Virus record (IMG/VR): IMGVR_UViG_3300025087_000189 | Span: 1-39,176 of that record | DNA from: a virus | Length of the DNA stretch: 39,176 nucleotides | Reading direction: 5' to 3' (one strand) | Shown here: piece after piece, positions 19,640 to 27,646 of the stretch | How the letters are laid out: every line of letters starts with the position of its first letter | How positions within the stretch are numbered: the stretch's first letter is position 1 | Notes under the pieces: generated by a model | Told to the model about the DNA's origin: nothing | The model's database searches: none | Seen by the model: the letters and a program-made list of their open reading frames with translations, nothing else | Position numbers and translations under genes: made by a program

Positions 19640-19829
19640 CCTGCGCTCCGCTGTCAACGACGCTCTTGTTGCGAATCCTTGGCCGAGGTTCCTCGGGAAC
19701 CTGTGCAGCCGGCGCCAAGCCGGCGACATGCAGCAGGTAAGCCTCGATCGAGACGAAGCCGCCCTCCGTCGCCCGACGGTTGAGCTCCTCGAACTTGTCA
19801 GCCCCAATCTGGAGCATCAGGCTGTGCAT
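19632..19829 (-). CDS. 65-residue RHH-like small protein
   Basis: 'MLQIGADKFEELNRRATEGGFVSIEAYLLHVAGL' has the strand-helix-helix spacing of ribbon-helix-helix proteins. A Pro/Arg tail follows. It sits within the connector block between the head-closure and gp10-like genes and overlaps the latter. Function is unknown; it may be a regulator or a minor connector. Confidence 0.5.
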   Translation of the reverse strand: MHSLMLQIGADKFEELNRRATEGGFVSIEAYLLHVAGLAPAAQVPEEPRPRIRNKSVVDSGAQGA

Positions 19830-19830
19830 C

Positions 19831-20190
19831 TTAGGTCATCTCCTTCAGGACGGCAGCGACGAACTGAGCCGTCCCCTGGTTCCTGCGCTTCAGGACGACG
19901 TCGACCAGGAAATCCTTCCCGGCGCTCGCCCCATCCTCCACGATTACCTCCAGGATGTTGTCGGCCACCTGGATGTCCGTGTCCGCCGGCAACAGCAGGC
20001 TGTAGGTAGCCTTCGTCACGAGCTGCGCCGTTTCCGTGGAAACGAAGGTCCGGGCCTTCTCAATCAGCCGGCAGGGGACACCCTGAGTCACCATGCGCAG
20101 CGTCTGGCGGGTCTGCCGGTACCCGTCCGGACCGTCGTCCTCGCCGCGCTGGATCGTGCAACGGTGCGCCAGGTGGCTCTCAATGCCCAT
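19831..20190 (-). CDS. Head closure / head-tail joining protein
   Basis: A 119-residue protein. 'HLAHRCTIQRGEDDGPDGYRQTRQTLRMVTQGVPCRLIEK' followed by a beta region and a closing 'DFLVDVVLKR' strand is the pattern of Phage_H_T_join/SPP1 gp16-like stoppers, which seal the portal before the tail attaches. Gene order (connector, closure, gp10-like, terminator) supports it. Confidence 0.7.
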   Translation of the reverse strand: MGIESHLAHRCTIQRGEDDGPDGYRQTRQTLRMVTQGVPCRLIEKARTFVSTETAQLVTKATYSLLLPADTDIQVADNILEVIVEDGASAGKDFLVDVVLKRRNQGTAQFVAAVLKEMT

Positions 20191-20520
20191 CTAGAGCCTG
20201 AACGGATTTACCGTGAGCGACGTGACCTTCGAGTAGGTCACCTGGACCAGGCCGTTGGCGTCGTTGTAGACCTCCGCTGGGAATGGACCGACGAGCTGCT
20301 CCGTCCCGTTCGTCACCGCAACGGCCAAGTCGGCCACCGCCAGCCCATCAACCGCCTTCTGGGTAACGAAGGTGACCGTGGTCGGGGTAGCGTCGGCATT
20401 CTTCACGTGGAAGAATGTCCGTTGGCCGTCGTTGGCGAAGGCGTCCCCTCCGCCGGCCGCCGGCGTGAGGGCATGAACCAACCCCGTCTTGGAAATCTGT
20501 TGAACCGTAAGCGTCGCCAT
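20191..20520 (-). CDS. Beta-rich virion protein, paralog 1
   Basis: A 109-residue protein, GGGGAG before ATG 20520. It shares most of its sequence plan with its upstream neighbour (20533-20871): MATLTVQQI, NDGQRTFFH(V/M)KN, TVTF.T.K.V.GLAVADLAVA, VGPFPAE.YND..G(L/M)VQVTY. Such small Ig-like proteins are common in phage head operons and may decorate the capsid or neck. Function is inferred. Confidence 0.6.
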   Translation of the reverse strand: MATLTVQQISKTGLVHALTPAAGGGDAFANDGQRTFFHVKNADATPTTVTFVTQKAVDGLAVADLAVAVTNGTEQLVGPFPAEVYNDANGLVQVTYSKVTSLTVNPFRL

Positions 20521-20532
20521 GTGCTCCCCTTC

Positions 20533-20871
20533 CTACAGCCGGATCGCCGCTACGGTTACGCCGGCATCCGCGGTGTATGTGACCTGGACCATGCCATTGA
20601 TGTCGTTGTAGTATTCGGCCGGGAACGGACCAACCATCACGTCACCAGTGGTGGCCGCGAGTGCGACCGCCAAGTCCGCCACGGCCAGGCCCTCGACCGT
20701 CTTGGAGGTGGCGAAAGTGACCGTCCGCCCGGCGCCATTCGTGTTCTTCATGTGGAAGAACGTGCGCTGCCCGTCGTTGGGGAACTGGTCCCCGCCAGCA
20801 GCAGCCGCCGCGTAAGTCGGCAACAGGCCGGTTGCGCTGCGGGCGATCTGCTGGACCGTCAAAGTAGCCAT
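20533..20871 (-). CDS. Beta-rich virion protein, paralog 2 (tandem duplicate)
   Basis: A 112-residue protein, AGGAG before ATG 20871. It is a tandem duplicate of 20191-20520 with a longer Ala-rich insert (YAAAAAGGDQF). Two diverged copies imply distinct sites or a mixed shell. It shows no link to catalytic families. Confidence 0.6.
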   Translation of the reverse strand: MATLTVQQIARSATGLLPTYAAAAAGGDQFPNDGQRTFFHMKNTNGAGRTVTFATSKTVEGLAVADLAVALAATTGDVMVGPFPAEYYNDINGMVQVTYTADAGVTVAAIRL

Positions 20872-20880
20872 GCGTCTCTC

Positions 20881-21426
20881 CTAAGTGCGGCCGAGGCTCA
20901 GACGTTTCAGCATCTGGGCCCGCCGCTCTTCCCAAATCGGCGCGGTATACGAGTACTCGCCGCCCACGCTCTCGCTCGCCATCGATGTCCGTTCCAGCGC
21001 CAGGCGGACGAGCTCGATGATCACCGGCTTCCGCTGGCCCGAGTCGTCGGCCGGCTTGTAGACGATGACGATGACCTGTCCCCACTTGTTCTGGATGGTG
21101 TCATCATCGTCGCCGGAGAGCCAAGCGGTCATGCCGCTCAGCCGCTGGATGCGCCCTTCATCGGGCCAGACCCGGTACTCTCCTGAGGTCAGAGCTTGGC
21201 CGTCCTCGCTGATCGAGGTGACCGACACGATCCGCCGACGCAGCCACAGGCTCTTGCCGCCGCCGTGGAGCGTCTCGGTGATCTCTTGGGAAGCGCCAGT
21301 GTAGTGCGCCCCGAAGAGGCGGATGACTTCCGCCTCTTCGAGGTCGATGATGGTCTGCAGCTCCTCGTCGGTCAGCCCGGTCTTGACCAGGATCTTGACC
21401 AGAGCCGGCGTCACCAGGCTGGCCAT
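20881..21426 (-). CDS. Head-tail connector (gp6-like adaptor)
   Basis: A 181-residue protein. An N-terminal helical part ('LVKILVKTGLTDEELQTIIDLEEAEVIRLFGAHYTG') is followed by a beta part ('KSLWLRRRIVSVTSISEDGQALTSGEYRVWPDEGRIQRLSG') and a C-terminal helix ('KPVIIELVRLALERTSM'). This is typical of adaptor proteins that bind under the portal. Confidence 0.7.
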   Translation of the reverse strand: MASLVTPALVKILVKTGLTDEELQTIIDLEEAEVIRLFGAHYTGASQEITETLHGGGKSLWLRRRIVSVTSISEDGQALTSGEYRVWPDEGRIQRLSGMTAWLSGDDDDTIQNKWGQVIVIVYKPADDSGQRKPVIIELVRLALERTSMASESVGGEYSYTAPIWEERRAQMLKRLSLGRT

Positions 21427-21903
21427 TTAGCCCCACCGCCCCCCCATCGCATAGAGTTTCAGCGTGAAGGAGAAGGCAGCATTGGCCGCCGTCGGGTCTA
21501 CGATGACATACCGGCCCCGGAAGGCATCACCCACCAGCGATGGACGCACCACGCTAACGGCACAGTCCGTGGCCGCCGCAAGGACGGCTGTCCCAGGCGT
21601 AGTCGGGTCGAGGACGGCAAAGAACTTCTTCGTTCCGCCGTTGCCCAGGCATTGAGTGAAATGCGCCGAGTTGAGCCAACTCGTGCCGCCGTCGATGGAG
21701 GTGTCCAGATAGACATCGAGCGTATCGTCTACATCGGTAGCCGCGGCGGTGAGGTCGAGGACGGCAATGAAGCGTGACCGTTCACCATTGGTGAGATAGG
21801 CCGCACCGTTGACACCCGCCGTTGCACCCGCGGCCACAACCGTGAGCAGGCTTCCAAGTTCGCCCTTGATGAGGTCAAGGCCTCGTGAGCCTTGGAGTGG
21901 CAT
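21427..21903 (-). CDS. Virion structural protein (beta-sandwich)
   Basis: A 158-residue protein, GAGG before ATG 21903. 'RFIAVLDLTAAATDVDDTLDVYLDTSIDGGTSWLNSAHFTQ' and the 'FRGRYVIVDPTAANAAFSFTLKLYAMGG' ending are found in many phage head-region proteins that look like decoration or tail proteins. Exact role is not known. Confidence 0.6.
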   Translation of the reverse strand: MPLQGSRGLDLIKGELGSLLTVVAAGATAGVNGAAYLTNGERSRFIAVLDLTAAATDVDDTLDVYLDTSIDGGTSWLNSAHFTQCLGNGGTKKFFAVLDPTTPGTAVLAAATDCAVSVVRPSLVGDAFRGRYVIVDPTAANAAFSFTLKLYAMGGRWG

Positions 21904-21918
21904 TGTCTCACCTCGAGA

Positions 21919-21944
21919 GAGGGGGAGGGTTACCCCTCCCCCTC
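21919..21944. terminator. Intergenic hairpin in the capsid block (3 of 3)
   Basis: gagggggaggg (21919-21929), 4-nt loop, ccctccccctc (21934-21944): 11-bp perfect stem between two virion genes, close to the ribosome site of the downstream one. There is no U-run, so transcript processing or stability is more likely than simple termination. Confidence 0.65.
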
Positions 21945-21957
21945 ATGGGTACCCCTG

Positions 21958-22461
21958 TTAGAGGGCGACGACGGTCGCGCCAGGGACGAGGGGCACATAG
22001 AAGCAATGCCACTCGACCGACAGCGTCAGGTTGCTCGCCACAGAGCCGACGATCCCCAAGGGGAGGGTCGAGCCCGGCCAGATGATCGAGTTGATCATCG
22101 GGGTCGCACGGAACGTCGCCTGGGTCACCGGGATCGTGCCCACCACAATGGCCAGGGCCGTGGCGAAGACTCCCGTGATGTAGAACAGGGAGCCGATCAC
22201 CATCGTGGCGACCGTGGTGCTGACCGCAGAGATGTCGGTCGCACCGGCCGCGCCGATGAAGACCTTGATCAGCTCAGCATTGGCATCTGCGGCGGCCGTG
22301 GCACGCCCGATCAGGCCGGTCAGCAGGACTGGCCCCGAGTTCTGGAACAGGCTGTGCGACACGCCCGAAGCCGGAACAATGGCCGTTGGGCGCGTGACGC
22401 GGATCCCCTGCATGATCGCCTGGTAGGCGTCGATGGTCGAGGGATTGAAGGGTGCAGGCAT
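21958..22461 (-). CDS. Virion structural protein
   Basis: A 167-residue protein, GAGGTAA before ATG 22461. It is low in charge and rich in Ala, Val, Thr and Ile ('MQGIRVTRPTAIVPASGVSHSLFQNSGPVLLTGLIGRATAA'), suggesting a beta-rich capsid-surface protein. It is flanked on both sides by strong hairpins. No family is recognised. Confidence 0.6.
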   Translation of the reverse strand: MPAPFNPSTIDAYQAIMQGIRVTRPTAIVPASGVSHSLFQNSGPVLLTGLIGRATAAADANAELIKVFIGAAGATDISAVSTTVATMVIGSLFYITGVFATALAIVVGTIPVTQATFRATPMINSIIWPGSTLPLGIVGSVASNLTLSVEWHCFYVPLVPGATVVAL

Positions 22462-22480
22462 GTGTTACCTCGCGTTTCTC

Positions 22481-22512
22481 GGGGGCATCCTCTCCCGGGA
22501 GAGGATGCCCCC
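22481..22512. terminator. Intergenic 32-nt perfect palindrome in the capsid block (2 of 3)
   Basis: gggggcatcctctccc (22481-22496) is followed at once by its complement (22497-22512), so 16 bp can pair apart from the turn. It lies between the stop at 22526 and the start at 22461. Confidence 0.75.
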
Positions 22513-22525
22513 ACTCAGGTCAGGG

Positions 22526-23011
22526 TCAGTCCACGATCGCCGACGGCGGGACTGCTTGCGGGTAGCGCTCGAGCAGGAAGAACTCGGCCTCGGTGATGTT
22601 GGCCGCGTTCGAGGCGCCCGTGATCCCGGCGATGCAGTCGAACCCGCCCGCGAGATTCAGCGTGGCTGGATCGATCTGGAACACGACGATCTTCAGCTTC
22701 ACCCCGGCGTCGGTGGTGTAACTCACCGCAGCCGTCGCGCGGGCGAAAGCATCGGAGGCCGCCGTGTCCAGGTTCACCCAGATTGGCACCACCACCGTGA
22801 TGGGGGTCGACCCCGCACCGGCGACGTTCGTGGCCTGGTTGATCGTCAGGGCGATGGTTGCAGCATTGCCCTGGGTGATGTGGAAGAGCACGTAGGCCAT
22901 GTGGACGTTCTTGAGCGAGACGAAGGCCCCCGTGCGGCCGCCGGCGTCCGCCGCTGGCGCCAGGCAGTTCACGATCTTGTACTGCTCGGGAAGGAACGGA
23001 AGAGCGGGCAT
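22526..23011 (-). CDS. Virion structural protein next to the capsid gene
   Basis: A 161-residue protein, GGAG before ATG 23011. 'GRTGAFVSLKNVHMAYVLFHITQGNAATIALTINQAT' and 'KLKIVVFQIDPATL...FDCIAGITGASNAANITEAEFFLLERY' resemble small head proteins often encoded after the major capsid gene. It may decorate the shell. It is bracketed by hairpins at 23028-23056 and 22481-22512. Confidence 0.6.
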   Translation of the reverse strand: MPALPFLPEQYKIVNCLAPAADAGGRTGAFVSLKNVHMAYVLFHITQGNAATIALTINQATNVAGAGSTPITVVVPIWVNLDTAASDAFARATAAVSYTTDAGVKLKIVVFQIDPATLNLAGGFDCIAGITGASNAANITEAEFFLLERYPQAVPPSAIVD

Positions 23012-23027
23012 GTCTGGTTTCTCCTGG

Positions 23028-23056
23028 AGAGGGCCGCCGCGTGGGCGGCCCTCTCG
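23028..23056. terminator. Intergenic hairpin in the capsid block (1 of 3)
   Basis: gagagggccgcc (23028-23039), 5-nt loop, ggcggccctctc (23045-23056): a 12-bp perfect stem between the major capsid gene and the next virion gene. It could protect the 3' end of capsid mRNA or lower downstream expression. Confidence 0.7.
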
Positions 23057-23091
23057 GCAAAGGCTTCGGATTTGCCCCAGGGATTCCGGGG

Positions 23092-24399
23092 TTAGGCTCT
23101 GACCGCCAGGGCGACGAACGGCGAGAGGCTATTCGTGCCCTTCGCTGGCACCAGGGCTGCATTCCAGGCCGGTACCCCGTCGCAGCGATAGGTGAAGCGG
23201 AAGGCCGACTCGTCGGTCAGGAACTGGACATGGATCGACGAGGCCATCTGGATGCCGGCCTTCTCAGCCAGGAAATACTGCGACAGGTCGGCCAGGACGA
23301 TGTCACCTACCGTGCCCACCGTCGGGCAGTTCTCGATGGTGATCACCGGCCGTCCCTTCAGGCGCCCATAGGGAGCATCGGCGATGCCACCGGGAGGCAT
23401 GTAGACCGGAACGCCTCCCAGACCGACTGTCAGACCCATCGCGTCCAACTGCGGCTCAACGTCCTGATTGATGAACCAGGCCGCATTGGCGCGCGACCGA
23501 GCCCAGCAGCGGGCCCACATCTTGGAGATGTTTTCCGCGACGACCGTGAGGCCCGCCTGGCCGGCTTCCTTGGCGATGGTGACGAGAGCCGGACTGTTCA
23601 GGATGCCGAGCGGTTGCCCGGCGCCGGTGCCGTTCAGGATGCCTTCATCGAGCATCCAGGCCATGTCGGCCGTCATGAAGTCACTGACGGTCGCCTGCAG
23701 CGTGGTCACATCGGCCAGCTCTTCGTCGGTGGCATAGTAGAGCGAGGCCAGCTTCTTCGCCCGCAGATCGATCTGGCGGAACTTGGGCTTTGACGGCGTG
23801 ATGGTCGAGCCCGGCGCGAGCCAGTAGGACTGGACGCCCCCCGAGCGCGAGCCGGTCACCCGCGAGGTCTCATCGACCGCGTTGATCGTCAGCGTGTTGG
23901 ACCCGGCCGGGAACGGGAAGCGGCGTGCGCGCGATGCCAGGGCACCGACCTCGTAGACGCGCTGCCACAGCTCGTCGGAGAAGGCCGGCCGCAGGAGGAA
24001 ACCGCCTTCGGAGCCGATCTCCTCGTTCAGGCCCAGCGCCTTCTCTTCGAAGAGGCGTTCGTCCCGCCGCTTGCCGGTTGCCAGGTCCTTGACGGCCATC
24101 AGCTGGTCGCCCATGCTCTTGAAGACCGGGTCGGCCCCGCGCTTCTGCGGTTTCTCGCCGGCGAAAAGCCCTGCCGGGACGCCGGCCGGAGCGTTCAGAA
24201 ACTCGCCAGTGGCCATGACGCGCTCAAGGCGCTTGGCTTCGGCGATCTTGGCTTCGACGCCGGTCAGGGCCGTATCGAGCTCGGCCTGTTTCTCGGCCGG
24301 CATCTCCTTGCCCTCGAACTCAGCCAGGAGGGCCTGTACCGGCTTATGCAGCGTGGCGGCCTCGTCGTAGAGGCCCTTGATGTGTGCCTTTGGATCCAT
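23092..24399 (-). CDS. Major capsid protein, HK97 fold
   Basis: A 435-residue protein, GGAGG before ATG 24399. A helical N-terminal delta domain (residues 1-95, 'AEKQAELDTALTGVEAKIAEAKRLERVM') would act as scaffold and be removed by the protease. The mature part has HK97 marks: 'GSEGGFLLRPAFSDELWQRVYEVGALASRARRFPF', 'DLRAKKLASLYYATDEELADV', 'MTADMAWMLDEGILNGTGAGQPLGILN', and 'GDIVLADLSQYFLAEKAGIQ'. It forms the icosahedral shell. Confidence 0.95.
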   Translation of the reverse strand: MDPKAHIKGLYDEAATLHKPVQALLAEFEGKEMPAEKQAELDTALTGVEAKIAEAKRLERVMATGEFLNAPAGVPAGLFAGEKPQKRGADPVFKSMGDQLMAVKDLATGKRRDERLFEEKALGLNEEIGSEGGFLLRPAFSDELWQRVYEVGALASRARRFPFPAGSNTLTINAVDETSRVTGSRSGGVQSYWLAPGSTITPSKPKFRQIDLRAKKLASLYYATDEELADVTTLQATVSDFMTADMAWMLDEGILNGTGAGQPLGILNSPALVTIAKEAGQAGLTVVAENISKMWARCWARSRANAAWFINQDVEPQLDAMGLTVGLGGVPVYMPPGGIADAPYGRLKGRPVITIENCPTVGTVGDIVLADLSQYFLAEKAGIQMASSIHVQFLTDESAFRFTYRCDGVPAWNAALVPAKGTNSLSPFVALAVRA

Positions 24400-24414
24400 G
24401 TTGAACCTCCGTGC

Positions 24415-25539
24415 TCAGAGTGGAGTACGTAGCGCGATTGCCAGTTCGGCGGATCGCATACGGCGCCGGATCATCTCCACCGGGAGTGCGGAGTGCCCAG
24501 ACTTGGGCGGCTCAGCGGCTGCCAGGAGCTCCTCCAGCGTGGACAACGCGCCAGACATTGACTCGAGCGCCTTCTTCACGCGCTCGACATTGGCCGAGCT
24601 CAGCACTCGCCCTTCCTTCAGTTCGGCCAGGAGCGGTCGAGCCTTCGACCACAGATAGAGTGCCTGGATCGTCTTGAACTCAGGCGGCTCTTTGTCGAAC
24701 TCCTTGTAGTGCGAGGCCAAGTGTGAATACACGGCTTGGCGATCCGCCTCCGGGATCTCGACTCCACCGCGGGAGCCGAGCAGCGCAGCCATCGCGGCGG
24801 CCACACCCCTCCAGGCCGCCGGGCCAATGCCGTCTTTCGAGGCTTGGTGGTGCGGCAGCTTCAGGTCGCCGAAGGACTCGGGGGGCATCGAGGCGGCCCA
24901 AGCAAAATGATTGGCGATGCGGCGCTTCTCCGAACTGGAGTACTCTTCCCACGGCCCATCGGTGAAGTCCGCCAGGGTCGGGGCCGACCATGCCTCTCCT
25001 TCATCCGCCTTCCCCGTGTCCTTGTAGGGCAGGGCGACCTTCATGTTCATGGTCGCTTCGTTCATGCCCCAGTTCACCGGGCTCACATCCCACAGCCGGA
25101 TCTCGCGCAGGTTGCGCACCTGAGGTAGATCGCCATCGGGTGCTTCAAAGTCGGCCTTCATCGGGTCGTAACCGAAGCTGTTCTCGGTGATGGCCCCTTC
25201 GCGGATCCCGACCAGGATCTCGTTCCCTCGTGGCGTGTCGAGATACTTGATCTCGCCGTAGAGCGCCCCCGTCGCGTCCGGGAACTTCGCCGTCAAGGTG
25301 GGCGGTAGCTCGGGTTTGGACAACTCTTTGAGGAGCGCCGGTACGCCGACGGGAGGCTCCCAGCGATCATGCTGCCAAAGTACCTTCACCCGATCGTAAC
25401 GCTCGGCCAGCGTCTTGGCGAAAGCGCCGGGATGAATGCGGTCTCCCCCATCGTCCACGACTCCCATGATGGCGAAGAGCTGCTTGACCGTGCGCTCCTC
25501 GACCTGCTTCTCAAGCATGGGAAAGGCTTTGTGCTCCAT
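24415..25539 (-). CDS. HK97-type prohead protease with extra C-terminal domain
   Basis: A 374-residue protein, GGAGG before ATG 25539. Residues 1-165 match the U35 serine protease: 'GGDRIHPGAFAKTL', catalytic His57 in 'VLWQHDRW', Ser121 in 'AITENSFGYD', and a 'WDVSPVNWGMNEAT' strand. The remaining ~200 residues ('FTDGPWEEYSSSEKRRIANHFAWAA', 'LPHHQASKDGIGPAAWRGVAAAMAALL') form a domain often found next to phage proteases and thought to scaffold. It cuts the delta domain of the capsid protein during maturation. Confidence 0.92.
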   Translation of the reverse strand: MEHKAFPMLEKQVEERTVKQLFAIMGVVDDGGDRIHPGAFAKTLAERYDRVKVLWQHDRWEPPVGVPALLKELSKPELPPTLTAKFPDATGALYGEIKYLDTPRGNEILVGIREGAITENSFGYDPMKADFEAPDGDLPQVRNLREIRLWDVSPVNWGMNEATMNMKVALPYKDTGKADEGEAWSAPTLADFTDGPWEEYSSSEKRRIANHFAWAASMPPESFGDLKLPHHQASKDGIGPAAWRGVAAAMAALLGSRGGVEIPEADRQAVYSHLASHYKEFDKEPPEFKTIQALYLWSKARPLLAELKEGRVLSSANVERVKKALESMSGALSTLEELLAAAEPPKSGHSALPVEMIRRRMRSAELAIALRTPL

Positions 25540-25586
25540 AGCGCCTCCAAGTTAGCCCACCGACCCGCCATCCGTGTGCGTGCTCC

Positions 25587-25802
25587 CTAAAGCAGAATGA
25601 CCAGCTCCTCGTCTTCCCGGCGCAGCCGCTCTTGGAGTGCTGCCCTGCGACGCTCGAATACCTGGACGGGTCCACCGCCGCTCTCCTCGGCCGCTGGAGG
25701 TGGCGGTGGAGGACCACCCCCGCCGAACTCGGGCCAGTAGTCGGCCGTCCAGTAGCGGTCGGACCAGTAGGTGTCGGGCCAGTAACCCGGCTGTATGAGC
25801 AT
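25587..25802 (-). CDS. YW-repeat micro-protein
   Basis: A 71-residue protein. The first 25 residues hold four YW pairs (GYWP, TYWS, RYWT, DYWP), spaced 6-8 residues apart, then a Gly/Pro run and a charged helix (FERRRAALQERLRREDEELVILL). Similar short Tyr-Trp repeat proteins occur in phage structural operons. Their role is unknown and may be virion assembly or host binding. Confidence 0.6.
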   Translation of the reverse strand: MLIQPGYWPDTYWSDRYWTADYWPEFGGGGPPPPPPAAEESGGGPVQVFERRRAALQERLRREDEELVILL

Positions 25803-26408
25803 TTAGGTTCCATCGACCACGACGGCCGTCCGGTTCCCATCCGCGTCTACCGTAGCTGAGATGCGCGCCTTGGTGTCGCCTCGGTCGCGGAAGATGATCG
25901 TGGCCGTGCCGCCGCCCGAGGACTTGTTGAACAGGGCCGCGGCGAAGAGGCGGATGAACTGGCGCAGGGTGAAGGCCCCTTCGACAACGTCGTCCAAGAT
26001 CGCATCGACCGCCGCGCCGGTGAGGGCCATCGCATCGCCGGGGGCCGCACGCGTGGCGATCGCTGTCTCAAGCGTCGAGCTGGCCACGTCCAGATTCGTC
26101 AGACCCAGGTTCGTCGCCGCCTGCGGATCGTAGGCGACGACCTCCGCCAGCACATCGGCCGGGTCGGCCGCCGCCCCCGTGATGTGCAGAGCCAAGTCGC
26201 CCAGCGTGTCCAGGTGAGCCGAGGTCAGCGCCAGGCTATACCAGCCCGACCCCCGCTCGGTGACGGTGGGCGTGATCGAACCGAAAGCATCGCCGTTCTT
26301 GGAGGCGGTGATGGTCAGGGTGAGGAGGGTCTTGCCCGTGACATGATCGGTCGAGTCGACCATCAGCACCATCAGAACGGCGGCCGTCGAGAGCTTGAGT
26401 TTCCTCAT
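25803..26408 (-). CDS. Virion protein with fibre-like C-terminal domain
   Basis: A 201-residue protein. The start is ATG 26408, an ATGA overlap; longer upstream frames are shadows. The N-terminal half is a beta domain ('TGKTLLTLTITASKNGDAFGSITPTVTERGSGWYSLALTSAHLDTLGDLALHI', read in parts). The second half ('LDVASSTLETAIATRAAPGDAM', 'VVEGAFTLRQFIRLFAAALFNKSSGGG', 'TIIFRDRGDTKARI') is a recurrent phage virion module with trimeric-coil character. It may be a head fibre. Confidence 0.6.
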   Translation of the reverse strand: MRKLKLSTAAVLMVLMVDSTDHVTGKTLLTLTITASKNGDAFGSITPTVTERGSGWYSLALTSAHLDTLGDLALHITGAAADPADVLAEVVAYDPQAATNLGLTNLDVASSTLETAIATRAAPGDAMALTGAAVDAILDDVVEGAFTLRQFIRLFAAALFNKSSGGGTATIIFRDRGDTKARISATVDADGNRTAVVVDGT

Positions 26409-27643
26409 GGATTTACCACCCGCCCCCGGCTGTAGCCCGCACCGCCACCCGGCGCTGGCGGAACGTCCTCGCGCGTGAAGACGGCCACGAAATCGTTGTT
26501 GTTTGACCCCATCGGGAAGACCTCTTGCACCACCGGAGCCGCCCCGAACAGCCCGAGGTTCGAGCCCCATGCGACCGCCATCCCCTCGCCCTTGCGAAGA
26601 CGGATACCAGTCTTGGCCCCCTTGCCAACAAGGTCGATGACGTGCCGATTGGCAAACGGGAACGATTGCGTCCGGCACCGGAACTCGATGATCCTGGCAT
26701 TCATGCGCTGATGCGCGTACACAACCTTGAACTGCGCCATCTGCCCCGCGGCTCCTTCGTAGATCGCCTGCCCCTGCCACCACGGTTCGGTGCGAAACTG
26801 ATCGAGACGGAGGTAGCCATTCTTGACGCACTTGACACCGGAAGCCAGGGCTTGATTGCCGCTGTTGTAGGCGAGAGGCGTCAGGTCTTCGGCCTCCTCG
26901 ACGTGCATCGGCCCAACCAGGACGCGGCACTTCGGAGGGTAGGTGATGGACTGCTCGACCTCTTCCGTGACCTGGATGTAGCGCACGTCCAGCACGACCC
27001 CCGACCCGGAGCCGTTGAAGATCGCGCACATCGTGTCGCCCGGTCCCTTGGGCGAGAAGCCGAGGCGGGCGGTGTACGTCTTTCCCGTAGCCAATACGTT
27101 GAATTGGACCGCGGCGCGCATGTCACTCTGATTACCCGTCAGCGGAATGTAGAGCGCCAGGCCCTCCCCCTCCCGAAGGATGATCCCCTGCTCGGATGGG
27201 ACCAGCACATCGAACACCGCGCCGAGCGGTTCCTTGCCTTGTCCTTGTCGCCCAAAGCGCGGGAGGTTGAAGGTCGTCGCGAACGTCTGATGCAGCATCC
27301 CGACCGGGACGAACCTACGAAAGCGGCTCCCGACGGTCACGCTATCAGGATTGCGCTTGATGAGCACTTGGCTCGGCAGGTTTCCAGCAGAGCTGTCGTG
27401 CTTCACCACGTCCTCATCCCGCCCGCCAGCCACAGACGAGATTCGCACGAGGTCCACCGGCCCAAGGTAGCCCACTGCCGACGAAAGGCCATGCGCCAAC
27501 TCGACGTACATTTCCCGAACCTCGATCAGGTCGGTATCCGACTCGTTCACGATGGCGAACGGACAGTCCCATGCCAACGCCGCACCGCCGTCGAGTTGGC
27601 CTGTGTCCGTTCCCTTGGTCCGAACGATCCAGGTCTCAGCCAA
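26405..27643 (-). CDS. Large virion structural protein, unknown
   Basis: A 412-residue beta-rich protein, TTG start at 27643 with GAGG upstream. It lacks signal or membrane segments. Motifs include 'FAIVNESDTDLIEVREMYVELA', 'LREGEGLALYIPLTGNQSDMRAAVQFNVLA' and a near-repeat 'LRKGEGMAVAWGSNLGLFG', suggesting two similar jelly-roll units. Coding position between portal and protease suggests a head-surface protein or receptor-binding decoration. No family is recognised. Confidence 0.6.
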   Translation of the reverse strand: MAETWIVRTKGTDTGQLDGGAALAWDCPFAIVNESDTDLIEVREMYVELAHGLSSAVGYLGPVDLVRISSVAGGRDEDVVKHDSSAGNLPSQVLIKRNPDSVTVGSRFRRFVPVGMLHQTFATTFNLPRFGRQGQGKEPLGAVFDVLVPSEQGIILREGEGLALYIPLTGNQSDMRAAVQFNVLATGKTYTARLGFSPKGPGDTMCAIFNGSGSGVVLDVRYIQVTEEVEQSITYPPKCRVLVGPMHVEEAEDLTPLAYNSGNQALASGVKCVKNGYLRLDQFRTEPWWQGQAIYEGAAGQMAQFKVVYAHQRMNARIIEFRCRTQSFPFANRHVIDLVGKGAKTGIRLRKGEGMAVAWGSNLGLFGAAPVVQEVFPMGSNNNDFVAVFTREDVPPAPGGGAGYSRGRVVNP

Positions 27644-27646
27644 GGA

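Noticed and set aside
19630-19660. TTGACA on the minus strand upstream of the gp10-like gene
   Set aside because: The matching -10 would be TAACGT, too poor, and it lies within a tightly coupled operon.
19780-21186. 468-codon + frame
   Set aside because: Complement of the connector and beta-rich virion genes; no start signal or domain.
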